From NCBI RefSeq assembly GCF_000981035.1, contig NZ_LAYJ01000133.1, forward strand, positions 94 to 64,093: a stretch of 64,000 bases of DNA. Reading direction: 5' to 3'. The notes below the pieces were generated by a model, which searched no databases, was not told the origin of the DNA, and worked only from the letters and a program-made list of their open reading frames with translations. Origin of the DNA: Christensenella hongkongensis. Its GTDB lineage: Bacteria; Bacillota; Clostridia; Christensenellales; Christensenellaceae. Shown one piece after another: positions 8,989 through 17,040 of this stretch (within the stretch, counting starts at the first letter, position 1; every line of letters begins with the position of its first letter). Both the position numbers and the translations under genes were made by a program.

Positions 8989-9720
8989 TTGAGAGTCGTT
9001 CTGTACATTGAATATGACGGGACAAATTACTGCGGCTGGCAGATACAAAAGAACGGCGTCAGCATTCAGCAGAAAATAGAGGAGGCGCTGGAAAAAACGC
9101 TTGGAACCCAAACAGCCGTCCACGCTTCAGGAAGGACGGACGCGGGCGTACATGCGCTTTGCCAGGTTGCGCATTTCGATGCGGAGACGGATATTCCCGC
9201 AGATAAGTTTTCTTATGTGTTAAATGTGCTGTTGCCGGAAGATATCCGCATCAAAAGGTCTTTTGAGGCGGATGGGGATTTTCATGCGCGTTTTTGCGCC
9301 AAGGGCAAGCATTACCGTTATATCATCCATAATGTCAGGCAGAAGAGCGCCTTAAGCAGGCTTTATTGCATGAATGTGCCGGTGCCGCTTGAGCTCCGGA
9401 GCATGCAGGAGGCTGCAAAATATATCGAAGGCACGCATGATTTTTCGGCCTTCTGCGCGGCGGGTACGGACATCAAGGGAACGGTGCGTACTGTGGAGCG
9501 TGTGCAGGTGGAAAAGCATGGCGAGTATATCCATATCGATGTTTATGGAAGCGGATTTTTGTATAATATGGTGCGGATCATTGCAGGGACGCTTATTGCC
9601 GTTGGCAAGGGAAAGATGGAACCACAGCAGGTAGGGGCGGCAATCGAGCGAAAGGACAGGACGCTCGCGGGAGCGACAGCGCAGGCACAGGGCCTGTTTT
9701 TGGTAGAAGTTTTTTATTGA
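8989..9720 (+). CDS. truA: tRNA pseudouridine(38-40) synthase TruA (TTG start)
   Basis: Converts uridines 38-40 of the tRNA anticodon arm to pseudouridine. The 243-residue protein begins RVVLYIEYDGTNYCGWQ, has the catalytic aspartate in ASGRTDAGVHA and the GSGFLYNMVRIIAGTL C-terminal motif. The TTG at 8989 gives the normal family start and is 8 bases from AGGAG at 8976-8980; longer in-frame starts lie inside ecfT. It is co-transcribed with the ecf genes. Confidence 0.95.
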   Translation: MRVVLYIEYDGTNYCGWQIQKNGVSIQQKIEEALEKTLGTQTAVHASGRTDAGVHALCQVAHFDAETDIPADKFSYVLNVLLPEDIRIKRSFEADGDFHARFCAKGKHYRYIIHNVRQKSALSRLYCMNVPVPLELRSMQEAAKYIEGTHDFSAFCAAGTDIKGTVRTVERVQVEKHGEYIHIDVYGSGFLYNMVRIIAGTLIAVGKGKMEPQQVGAAIERKDRTLAGATAQAQGLFLVEVFY

Positions 9721-9741
9721 GCGCTATGTTGGGGGAAGAAA

Positions 9742-10227
9742 ATGGAAGTTACAGTTCGTAAATACAGGCGGCAGGACCTGACAGAAATGACAGAAATATG
9801 GAATCGTGTGGTTGAGGCAGCAAACGCATTCCCCCAGATGGAGCCCATGGGCGAAGCGGAAGCGGAGCAGTTTTTTGCCGCACAGTCTTACACCGGTGTG
9901 GCGGAGCGTTTTGGAGAGATCGTGGGGCTGTACATCCTCCATCCCAATAACGTCGGACGCTGTGGGCACATCGCCAATGCTTCCTACGCTGTAAAGGATG
10001 GCTGCCGCGGCCTGCACATCGGTGAACAGCTGGTCAGGGACTGTCTGCTTCAAGGCAGGGAACTGGGCTTTCGGATCCTGCAGTTTAATGCTGTGGTCGC
10101 ATCCAATACGGCTGCAATCAGGCTGTATAAAAAGCTTGGCTTCGATGTGATCGGCACAGTAAAAGGCGGCTTTCTGATGAAGGACGGAAGCTATGAGGAT
10201 ATCGTTCTGTTTTATATTGAGCTGTAA
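9742..10227 (+). CDS. GNAT family N-acetyltransferase
   Basis: A 161-residue single-domain acetyltransferase using acetyl-CoA. The acceptor is not predictable. The acetyl-CoA loop is seen in KDGCRGLHIGEQLVRDCL (residues about 83-100) and the beta5-alpha4 element in FNAVVASNTAAIRLYKKLGFDVIG, as in PAT/YhhY-like proteins. It starts 21 bases after truA with a GGGGGAAG site and may be in the same transcript. It ends 14 bases from the convergent flavodoxin gene. Confidence 0.85.
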   Translation: MEVTVRKYRRQDLTEMTEIWNRVVEAANAFPQMEPMGEAEAEQFFAAQSYTGVAERFGEIVGLYILHPNNVGRCGHIANASYAVKDGCRGLHIGEQLVRDCLLQGRELGFRILQFNAVVASNTAAIRLYKKLGFDVIGTVKGGFLMKDGSYEDIVLFYIEL

Positions 10228-10241
10228 TATAAAACAGGACC

Positions 10242-10775
10242 TTATTCAAGGCCCTTTACGTATTCGACCAACGGCTGAATATTGCCGATATCAGTGAAAT
10301 CATTTTTTTCATAAAAATGCGCAAGCAGCCCGTTTTCCCAATCGGCCTTTTCGGTAGCTTTGCGCTTTTCAAGCATTTTTTTCAGCATATTCATGAGCAA
10401 TTTATCCCTGGCAGTCATGGAATCATAATCAAGCGCGCCGCGCAGGTAAAAAAGAGGGATGTTTTGCATGGTTGTTGTCAGGTTATGCTTTTTGACTTCG
10501 TTTACCACTTCGTCCGACGCGGGAGAAGAACCGACGGCAAACAAAACCAGGTTTTTTCCGGTGAAGCCCGGAAAATGCTTTTTTATCTTTGGGAAACCGG
10601 CGATACCGCCTGCGTAAAGGCCGCCGCCATAAATGATTACATCATATTGCAGAAGGCTTTTTAAAGACGCTTCCTTCTGGGTACAAAGCGTTGCACCCAG
10701 CTCCCGGGCGATCCATTCCGCATATTTTTTCGTACTGCCGTATTTCGAGCGATATACAACGACGATTTGTTTCAT
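10242..10775 (-). CDS. Flavodoxin-domain protein
   Basis: A 177-residue FMN-binding-like protein. The phosphate loop is seen in YRSKYGSTKKYAEWIA (residues 8-23), and IYGGGLYAGGIAG corresponds to the second flavin loop. It belongs to the flavodoxin-domain group that includes menaquinone-dependent protoporphyrinogen oxidase, but I would not assign HemG activity. Its start overlaps the marR stop by 4 bases, so the two are one operon and the flavodoxin is a probable target of that regulator. Confidence 0.85.
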   Translation of the reverse strand: MKQIVVVYRSKYGSTKKYAEWIARELGATLCTQKEASLKSLLQYDVIIYGGGLYAGGIAGFPKIKKHFPGFTGKNLVLFAVGSSPASDEVVNEVKKHNLTTTMQNIPLFYLRGALDYDSMTARDKLLMNMLKKMLEKRKATEKADWENGLLAHFYEKNDFTDIGNIQPLVEYVKGLE

Positions 10776-11230
10776 TTGTTTTCTCCTTGCATTTGCAGTA
10801 AATTTTCATAAAGTGAAGCCAATCCGTCCTGCAATTTTTTTAGTTCGGTACTCGAAAAGCCTTCAAACAGGGTTTTCAGGAAGATTTCGTTTTTTGCGTG
10901 ATGTAGCTTTTCATATTCCTGCGCTTTTTCCAGAGGCACGATGCGCAGGACGCGGCGGTCGGACGTATCCTTCCTGATATCGATAAAGCCTTTTTCCTCT
11001 AGGCGCAACGCGAGCTGTTTAACATTTTGATGTGAATTACCCATTTGCGCTGCGAGCTGGCCTACAGTCGGCGGCTCTTTGAAGAACGTTGTCAATACAG
11101 CAAGAAAAAACCATTGCTTTACTGTCAGCTCATCCAGAAAATCATTCCCGATTGCCTCAAGTTTAGTGGAAAGTAAAAACAGGCTGCCAAAAACTGCATG
11201 CCTGCTGTCTATGGTGGAAGGGATTGTCAT
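10772..11230 (-). CDS. MarR family transcriptional regulator
   Basis: A 152-residue winged-helix repressor. The recognition region is PTVGQLAAQMGNSHQNVKQLALRLEEKGF and the wing is RKDTSDRRVLRIV. MarR proteins bind as dimers to palindromes and release DNA on ligand or oxidant binding; the effector is unknown here. The gene is transcribed from a strong promoter covered by two palindromes (11256-11292), which suggests autorepression together with the downstream flavodoxin. No clear ribosome site precedes the ATG. Confidence 0.92.
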   Translation of the reverse strand: MTIPSTIDSRHAVFGSLFLLSTKLEAIGNDFLDELTVKQWFFLAVLTTFFKEPPTVGQLAAQMGNSHQNVKQLALRLEEKGFIDIRKDTSDRRVLRIVPLEKAQEYEKLHHAKNEIFLKTLFEGFSSTELKKLQDGLASLYENLLQMQGENK

Positions 11231-11255
11231 TGCGGCGGTTTTCCAATCTCCAAGT

Positions 11256-11309
11256 AGGTAATATATTACCTTTATAAGGTAGTATATTACCTGAATATGT
11301 TTTTGTCAA
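11256..11309 (-). promoter_or_regulatory. marR promoter with tandem palindromic operators
   Basis: On the minus strand TTGACA (11309-11304) and TATACT (11286-11281) are 17 bp apart. One operator, AGGTAATATATTACCT at 11256-11271, is a perfect 16-bp palindrome. The other, AGGTAGTATATTACCT at 11277-11292, has one mismatched pair. Their centres are 21 bp apart, two helical turns on one face. They cover the -10 box and the start point, as expected for an autorepressor. Confidence 0.8.
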
Positions 11310-11356
11310 CGGCAGGGAAAATAAATGCCTGCATGGGAAGAAATTCATGAAAAAGC

Positions 11357-11385
11357 TTGACATTATGCGGAATTTTGCGTAAAAT
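11357..11385 (+). promoter_or_regulatory. rplM promoter
   Basis: TTGACA at 11357-11362 and TAAAAT at 11380-11385 with a 17-bp spacer, predicting a start near 11392 and a leader of about 125 bases. It explains how rplM-rpsI are expressed independently of the ecf-truA genes. Confidence 0.8.
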
Positions 11386-11391
11386 ATTTCA

Positions 11392-11516
11392 TGCGCCTAT
11401 ATGCACAATTAGCCCTGTGCTGGCGCAAAGCAATGTTTTTTGTTTTGAAAATTGGGACCTTTCAAAAGAGGAAGCAATGCGCCAATTACATTACAATACC
11501 ATGGGAGGAAAGCCTA
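11392..11516 (+). ncRNA. Structured rplM leader (L13-leader candidate)
   Basis: Two nested perfect helices can form: TGGCGCA (11421-11427) with TGCGCCA (11478-11484), and inside it TTTTGAAA (11443-11450) with TTTCAAAA (11460-11467). Low-GC Gram-positive bacteria are known to have an L13-binding leader in front of rplM-rpsI. This may be such an element, but no match to the published consensus was tested. Confidence 0.55.
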
Positions 11517-11945
11517 ATGAACACATATATGGCGAAACCCGGTGAAGTTGAGCAAAAGTGGTATGTTGTCGATGCTGAGGGACAGGTATTCGGCAGACTT
11601 GCAAGTAAGGTTGCAGACATTCTCCACGGCAAAAACAAACCGGAATATACCCCGCACGTTGATACAGGCGATTTTGTAATCGTGATCAATGCGGAAAAGC
11701 TCGTATTTACGGGCAAAAAACTGGACCAGAAAATTTATTACAAGCACTCAGGATATGTGGGTGGCCTGAAAGAAACAAAATACAGGGACCTGATGCAGGA
11801 AAAGCCTGAATTTGCTTTCTATGAAGCGGTAAGAAGAATGCTTCCTAAAAATAAGCTGGGTAGCAAAATGCTTAAGAAGCTGCGCGTATACAGAGGCGCA
11901 GAGCACGACCACGCGGCCCAGAAGCCCGAAGCAATAGAGCTATAA
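11517..11945 (+). CDS. rplM: Large ribosomal subunit protein uL13
   Basis: A 142-residue early-assembly protein of the 50S subunit. The [16 protein letters not shown] opening, the [18 protein letters not shown] segment, the [11 protein letters not shown] motif and [12 protein letters not shown] are typical. The start at 11517 gives the family's N-terminus and is preceded by GGGAGGA; longer frames would run into the leader. rpsI follows after 18 bases. Confidence 0.97.
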   Translation: MNTYMAKPGEVEQKWYVVDAEGQVFGRLASKVADILHGKNKPEYTPHVDTGDFVIVINAEKLVFTGKKLDQKIYYKHSGYVGGLKETKYRDLMQEKPEFAFYEAVRRMLPKNKLGSKMLKKLRVYRGAEHDHAAQKPEAIEL

Positions 11946-11963
11946 AAGGGAGGGAAGTAGTAA

Positions 11964-12359
11964 ATGGCAAAGAAAGAACAGTTCCTGGGAACAGGCAGAA
12001 GAAAAAAATCGATTGCCAGAGTCCGCATCATGCCGGGCAAAGGCGAGATCACGATCAACAAAAGAGATATCGAAGAATTTTTTGGATATGAGACTCTGAA
12101 GATGCTGGTTCGTTCACCGTTTGTCGTAACAGACACAATGGGCAAATACGACGTATTTGTATCGGTGAAGGGCGGCGGTTATACCGGTCAGGCCGGCGCT
12201 GTCCGTCACGGCATTGCAAGGGCGCTGATCAAAGCAGAGCCGGAACTTCGCGGCGCGCTTAAGTCGGCAGGGTTCCTGACGCGCGATCCGAGAATGAAGG
12301 AGAGAAAGAAATACGGCCTGAAGGCTGCAAGAAGAGCTCCACAGTTCTCCAAGCGTTAA
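11964..12359 (+). CDS. rpsI: Small ribosomal subunit protein uS9
   Basis: A 131-residue 30S head protein whose C-terminal tail reaches the P site. It shows [36 protein letters not shown] and the arginine-containing tail [10 protein letters not shown]. It is the partner of rplM and the last gene before a strong terminator. Confidence 0.98.
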   Translation: MAKKEQFLGTGRRKKSIARVRIMPGKGEITINKRDIEEFFGYETLKMLVRSPFVVTDTMGKYDVFVSVKGGGYTGQAGAVRHGIARALIKAEPELRGALKSAGFLTRDPRMKERKKYGLKAARRAPQFSKR

Positions 12360-12392
12360 TCAGGCGAACAAACATTATTGTATCAAAAAAAC

Positions 12393-12421
12393 CCGCCGTC
12401 CAGTTGGACGGCGGTTTTTTT
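12393..12421 (+). terminator. Rho-independent terminator after rpsI
   Basis: CCGCCGTCC (12393-12401), loop AGTT, GGACGGCGG (12406-12414) and a run of seven T. A perfect 9-bp GC-rich stem marks the end of the ribosomal block. Confidence 0.93.
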
Positions 12422-12461
12422 GTAAGGAAATACGCCGGGATAAGACTACGATATCCATAGC

Positions 12462-13442
12462 TCAGGCGGAAAAGATGATGCCGGCTTGCCTGCGCATCTG
12501 TGCGGTTACTTCAGATACTGCAATGCACAATTCGCGGATATAGGTATATTCATGGTACGTTTCCTCCGGCTTTTCAATATATCGTATCAGGTCGCGGATT
12601 TCATTTGCCATAAGCGTAAGTCTTGGAACATCGTCCGCAATCCGCTCTGTCGTCCCATTGTTATAATGAATCGTAATATCCGTAAAATTGGAAACGAGGC
12701 CGAAGGTCATGGTGCCCAGAGTTCCCATGATTTCAGAGCCAAGATAGCTTTGGCCGGCTTTGCTGCTTGTAAGCGTTACGAGTTTGTCCGGATAACGGTA
12801 GATGCTGCAGAAGCTGATATCCGCGCCGCTGTCCAGGAGCTGCGCCTGGGTAAAAAGTTCATCCGGCCGCCCGAAAAGGCCGAGTGCAGTATAAATGATA
12901 TAAACTCCCAGATTCATCATGCAACCTGATGCAAATTTTGGGTTGAAAACATTTGGATTTTCTCCTTCCAGATACTTCTGGTATTTTGCTGAATACTGGG
13001 AATAATCCAGCCGCGCACTCAGGATGGGGCCTATTTTTTTTAAGGACGTTTTAACAGTATGAAATTGCGGCTGATGTAACATAATGATCGCTTCCAAAAA
13101 AATAACGTGATTTTTGTCCGCGATATGATAAAGCTCGCGCGCCTCATCAGGGTAAACAACTGCCGGCTTTTCGCATATGACATGCTTGCCGTTTTCAAGA
13201 AAAAGCCTGCATTGTTTATAATGCAGCGAATTCGGGCTCGCGATGTAGACGAGGTCGATGTCGCTCGTTGCAAGCCTTTCAAGGTCGTCATAAGCGACGG
13301 CGCAGTTGTTTTTCGCGGCGAATTTGCGCGCGCGTAAAATATCGCGCGAATATACGCCCGCAAGTTCAAAGTTATTCATCGTATTTGCGCTGTCGATGAA
13401 GGCCTGTGTGATCCATCCGGTTCCTATGGTTCCATATTTCAT
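12462..13442 (-). CDS. Gfo/Idh/MocA family NAD(P)-dependent oxidoreductase
   Basis: A 326-residue dehydrogenase with an N-terminal Rossmann fold (TIGTGWITQAF), the substrate-side EKPAVVYPDEA motif (the family EKP) near residue 93, and an alpha/beta C-terminal domain. The family oxidises or reduces sugars, inositols and their derivatives; the substrate cannot be read from sequence. The start at 13442 has GGAGGTATCA in front; the longer frame extends into the promoter. It is divergent from the ROK gene and its promoter carries a LacI-type operator, which links it to the allose regulon. Confidence 0.88.
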   Translation of the reverse strand: MKYGTIGTGWITQAFIDSANTMNNFELAGVYSRDILRARKFAAKNNCAVAYDDLERLATSDIDLVYIASPNSLHYKQCRLFLENGKHVICEKPAVVYPDEARELYHIADKNHVIFLEAIIMLHQPQFHTVKTSLKKIGPILSARLDYSQYSAKYQKYLEGENPNVFNPKFASGCMMNLGVYIIYTALGLFGRPDELFTQAQLLDSGADISFCSIYRYPDKLVTLTSSKAGQSYLGSEIMGTLGTMTFGLVSNFTDITIHYNNGTTERIADDVPRLTLMANEIRDLIRYIEKPEETYHEYTYIRELCIAVSEVTAQMRRQAGIIFSA

Positions 13443-13470
13443 ATTGATACCTCCTTTTCCACTACAAAAG

Positions 13471-13499
13471 ATTATATAACAAGAGTAAACGTTTAACAA
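13471..13499 (-). promoter_or_regulatory. Oxidoreductase promoter overlapped by operator O1
   Basis: On the minus strand TTGTTA (13499-13494) and TATAAT (13476-13471) have a 17-bp spacer. The sequence GAGTAAACGTTTAAC at 13483-13497 (plus strand) fills most of that spacer and touches the -35 box. It matches the operators upstream of the allose operon at 13 of 15 bases, so bound repressor would block polymerase. Confidence 0.75.
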
Positions 13500-13559
13500 T
13501 GCTATATAAAAGAAAAAATAAGACATTTTACATGGGATTTTAAAGAATAAATAAATGAA

Positions 13560-13588
13560 TTGACAATCAATGGAGATGATTATATAAT
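13560..13588 (+). promoter_or_regulatory. Promoter of the ROK-GRE-activase genes
   Basis: TTGACA at 13560-13565, a 17-bp spacer and TATAAT at 13583-13588: a full consensus sigma-A promoter. The predicted start near 13595 leaves a roughly 50-base leader. It lies between operator O1 (upstream) and O2 (inside the ROK gene), a layout suited to repression by looping. Confidence 0.85.
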
Positions 13589-13647
13589 GAGAACAAAAGA
13601 AACAAGCTCATTTAAAAAACAAAAAAACAAATTTTCAGGTGAAAAGT

Positions 13648-14601
13648 ATGAAATATAGGATTGGAATCGATATTGGCGGCACAAAAATCGCCTACGGAAT
13701 TTTTGATAACAACAGAGTAATCGTTTACCGTAATCAAACAAAAACAAACGCACTCGCGACGCCAAAGGAATTTGAAGAACAAATTGTCGGGGACGTGATC
13801 CATATTTTGGACGGTCAACGGCTTAAAATAAGCGATCTCAGTGGAATCGCAATGGGATTTCCGTCGTATGTAAACTTTGACAAAGGCGAAGTGGTATTTA
13901 CCAGCAATATGCCAAACTTGCATCATTTTCGGGCAAGGAAAGCGTTTGAAAAGCGTTTCCCGGGAGTCAGGATCGTTGTGGATAACGATACCAATATCGC
14001 GGCTATCGCAGAACACAGATACGGTGCGGGACGCGGCTACGACCATATGCTGTATACAGCGGTCAGCACGGGAATCGGCAGCGGTTTTATACTGAATGGA
14101 AAGATCTACAGGGGCGCTTATGGGGGCGCGGGCGAATCAGGGCATATGCTGATCACACCGGATGCGGGAGTGATGTGCGGTTGTGAAAACAGGGGTTGCT
14201 TTATGAGTAACGCCTCTGGATCGATGATCGTGAAGCACGCAAAGGCCGCGATTTTAAACGGACGGGAATCGGTACTTCCCGGCATGGTGGACGGGGACCT
14301 CGATCAGTTGACTGCTGTTCATATCAATGAAGCGTTTGCCATGGGCGACGCGCTGGCAACAGAAATGATAGATCAAATCGGATACTATATGGGAGTGTAT
14401 ACCTACAATTTTTTTATCGGGCTCAACCTGAACTGCTATGTTTACGGAGGAGGCATGATGAATATTGGCCAGCCGCTCATTGAACGGATACACCGTACCT
14501 TTGAACGGTATAACCACCAGAAGGACCAGAAAGTATTTTTGAAGATAGCGGAACTGAAACAGGACGTTGGAATTATTGGAGCGGCAGAGCTCCTGTACTG
14601 A
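13648..14601 (+). CDS. ROK family sugar kinase
   Basis: A 317-residue cytosolic kinase. The N-terminal DIGGTK phosphate loop, the catalytic aspartate in VDNDTNIAAIAE, and the zinc motif CGCENRGC preceded by the GESGH histidine are present. Specificity is open: a sugar feeding the neighbouring glycyl radical enzyme or dehydrogenase is likely. I chose the ATG at 13648, 5 bases after AGGTGA; an in-frame GTG at 13639 overlaps that site. A 15-bp LacI-type operator is embedded at codons 23-27. Confidence 0.88.
   Translation: MKYRIGIDIGGTKIAYGIFDNNRVIVYRNQTKTNALATPKEFEEQIVGDVIHILDGQRLKISDLSGIAMGFPSYVNFDKGEVVFTSNMPNLHHFRARKAFEKRFPGVRIVVDNDTNIAAIAEHRYGAGRGYDHMLYTAVSTGIGSGFILNGKIYRGAYGGAGESGHMLITPDAGVMCGCENRGCFMSNASGSMIVKHAKAAILNGRESVLPGMVDGDLDQLTAVHINEAFAMGDALATEMIDQIGYYMGVYTYNFFIGLNLNCYVYGGGMMNIGQPLIERIHRTFERYNHQKDQKVFLKIAELKQDVGIIGAAELLY
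13715..13729. promoter_or_regulatory. Operator O2 inside the ROK coding sequence
   Basis: GAGTAATCGTTTACC, identical over 15 bases to operators O3 and O4 in front of the allose operon. It lies about 125 bases downstream of the ROK start point and 232 bases centre-to-centre from O1. Confidence 0.75.
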
Positions 14602-14634
14602 TCGGTTGCTTGATACGATAAATGGAGGTGCAGA

Positions 14635-17040
14635 ATGGAATATTTTGGAAAACCAAACGGAAGAATCACACGGATGCGCGAGGATATCATGGATACACAG
14701 CCAACCGTATGCGCAGAGCGAGCGGTGCTTACGACACAGGCTTACCAGGCAAACAAGGAAAAAAGGCCGGTCCTGAAACGTGCGCTTGCGCTCGACCATG
14801 TGCTCAGGAATATGACGATCTATATTGAGAAGGAGGGGCTTATTGTCGGGAATCAGGCAAGTGCGAATCGGGCGGCGCCGATCTTCCCGGAATACGCAAT
14901 GGACTGGGTCGTGGAAGAACTGGACCTATGGGAAAAACGGAACGGGGACCGGTTCACTATTACGGAAGCAAACAAGAAAAAAATACGGGAGATCGCTCCT
15001 TTTTGGGAAGGAATTACAGTAAAAGATAAAGGGCTTGCCCTGATGCCCCCGCTCGCAAGGAAATATTATGACATTGGTATTATCAAGGTGGAGGGAAACC
15101 TCACTGCGGGGGACGCGCATCTGGCGGTGGATTATGAAAAGCTCCTGCGGTGCGGACTGCAGGGAATCCGGGAAGAGGCGTTTGCCGCGAAGAAAAAAGT
15201 GGACATGAGCGATTTTTCCCAAATGAAAAAAGAATATTTTTATGAAGCGGTCATTATCATGATCGATGCGTGCATTGCTTTTGCAAACAGGTATGCGCAG
15301 CTTGCCGAAGAAATGGCGGGACAGGAACGGGATACGGTGCGCAAACAGGAATTGCTGGAAATTGCGGAGGTCTGCAGGCGGGTGCCGCAATATCCTGCGC
15401 GGACATTCCGCGAAGCAGTACAGTCCCTGTGGTTCGCGCACTTGATCCTGCAGATCGAGTCGAGCGGGCATTCCCTTTCTTTCGGCAGGTTTGACCAGTT
15501 CATGTATCCTTATTTTCAACGGGAAATGGAAGAAGGAACGTTGACGGAGGAGGGAGCGCTGGAGCTGCTGGAAAATCTTTGGCTGAAAACTTTTACGATC
15601 AATAAGATCAGGAGCGACGCGCATACCAAGTTTTCGGCAGGAAGCCCGCTTTACCAGAATGTGTGTATCGGCGGACAGACGCAGGATGGAAAGGACGCGG
15701 TTAACCAGTTATCTTTCCTTGTTTTAAAGAGCGTCGCGCAGCTGCACCTGACGCAGCCCAATTTATCCGTCAGGTATCACAAAGGGATATCCGACAAATT
15801 CATGTACGATTGTGTGCAGATGATCAAAATGGGTTTTGGCATGCCCTCTTTCAATAATGATGAAATCATTATCGATTCGTATATCAAACGGGGCGTGGCA
15901 AAAGAGGACGCATATAATTACTGCTCGATCGGCTGTATCGAGGTATCCATTCCCGGAAAATTCGGGTACCGGACGTCTGGGATGAACTTTATGAACTTCC
16001 CTAAAATATTGATGATCACCCTTAACAATGGCGTGGATGTCACTACGGGGGAAAAGGTGTATGACGGCGGCGGATATTTCCCGGACATGAAAAGCTTTGA
16101 CGAGGTCTGGGAGGCATGGAGAAAAGCGGTAAAGTATTATACCAGGTATAGCGTGATCCTTGATAACTGTGCAGATCTTGCGCTGGAAGAAGAGGTGCCG
16201 GACCTGCTTTGCTCTTCGCTGGTACAGGATTGCATCAAAAGGGGACTGACGCTCAAAGAGGGCGGCGCGGTTTACGATTTCATCGGGCCGTTGCAGGTTG
16301 GGATCGCAAATATTGGCGATTCGCTGGCGGCAATCAAAAAACTGGTATTTGAAGAGAAAAAGATAACGCCTCAGGAGCTTTGGATGGCCCTGCTCAGCGA
16401 TTTTGCCGGGGAAGAAGGAGAACGGATCCGGAAGATGCTCCTTTATGACGCGCCAAAATTTGGAAATGACGACGATTATGTTGACCAGCTGACGGCGGAT
16501 GCTTATGAGGTATATATTGACGAGATAGCAAAGTATAAAAATACCCGCTATGGAAGGGGGCCGATCGGCGGCGGATACTACGCGGGGACGTCTTCCATTT
16601 CCGCCAATGTTCCGCAAGGCAAAATCGTGTGCGCTACGCCGGATGGAAGGAAAGCGGGGGAACCCCTTGCGGAAGGATGCTCTCCTACGCATTCGACGGA
16701 TGTAAACGGCCCGACGGCGGTGTTTAAATCCATCTCCAAGCTTCCGACGATTAAGCTTACGGGCGGAGTACTGCTGAATCAAAAGTTAAATCCGAAATCC
16801 CTGGAAGAGGAGCGCGATATCAAAAAGCTGATCCTGATGCTCCGCACCTTTTTTGATACGCTGAAAGGATTCCATGTACAATATAATGTCGTATCGAAGG
16901 ATACCCTGCTCGATGCGCAGGAGCATCCGGAGAAACACAGGGACCTTATTGTACGCGTGGCCGGGTACAGCGCGTTTTTCAACGTGCTCTCAAGGGAGAC
17001 GCAGGATGATATTATTGAAAGAACGGAGCATACGCTTTAG
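14635..17040 (+). CDS. Glycyl radical enzyme, dehydratase/lyase type (PflD-like), substrate unknown
   Basis: An 801-residue oxygen-sensitive radical enzyme. The radical-bearing glycine is Gly777 in RVAGYSAFF near the C-terminus. The active-site thiyl cysteine is Cys434 in SIGCIE, followed two residues later by Glu436. A single Cys with Glu (GCxE) marks the dehydratase/lyase group; true pyruvate formate-lyase has adjacent cysteines. The following motif, VSIPGKFGYR, resembles the uncharacterised PflD/YbiW branch more than choline, glycerol or hydroxyproline enzymes (a judgement from memory). GGAGGT precedes the ATG. Activase follows directly; ROK kinase and dehydrogenase are neighbours. Confidence 0.9.
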   Translation: MEYFGKPNGRITRMREDIMDTQPTVCAERAVLTTQAYQANKEKRPVLKRALALDHVLRNMTIYIEKEGLIVGNQASANRAAPIFPEYAMDWVVEELDLWEKRNGDRFTITEANKKKIREIAPFWEGITVKDKGLALMPPLARKYYDIGIIKVEGNLTAGDAHLAVDYEKLLRCGLQGIREEAFAAKKKVDMSDFSQMKKEYFYEAVIIMIDACIAFANRYAQLAEEMAGQERDTVRKQELLEIAEVCRRVPQYPARTFREAVQSLWFAHLILQIESSGHSLSFGRFDQFMYPYFQREMEEGTLTEEGALELLENLWLKTFTINKIRSDAHTKFSAGSPLYQNVCIGGQTQDGKDAVNQLSFLVLKSVAQLHLTQPNLSVRYHKGISDKFMYDCVQMIKMGFGMPSFNNDEIIIDSYIKRGVAKEDAYNYCSIGCIEVSIPGKFGYRTSGMNFMNFPKILMITLNNGVDVTTGEKVYDGGGYFPDMKSFDEVWEAWRKAVKYYTRYSVILDNCADLALEEEVPDLLCSSLVQDCIKRGLTLKEGGAVYDFIGPLQVGIANIGDSLAAIKKLVFEEKKITPQELWMALLSDFAGEEGERIRKMLLYDAPKFGNDDDYVDQLTADAYEVYIDEIAKYKNTRYGRGPIGGGYYAGTSSISANVPQGKIVCATPDGRKAGEPLAEGCSPTHSTDVNGPTAVFKSISKLPTIKLTGGVLLNQKLNPKSLEEERDIKKLILMLRTFFDTLKGFHVQYNVVSKDTLLDAQEHPEKHRDLIVRVAGYSAFFNVLSRETQDDIIERTEHTL

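Noticed and set aside
13639-13647. GTG at 13639 as start of the ROK gene
   Set aside because: It overlaps the AGGTGA ribosome site that fits the ATG at 13648.
15763-16782. 339-residue open frame on the minus strand
   Set aside because: It lies entirely antisense within the glycyl radical enzyme gene, has no recognisable domain or ribosome site, and reads as a shadow frame.
14635-17040. Calling the radical enzyme pyruvate formate-lyase
   Set aside because: The active site has a single cysteine followed by Glu (GCIE). PFL has two adjacent cysteines, and the neighbouring activase has extra ferredoxin clusters absent from PflA.
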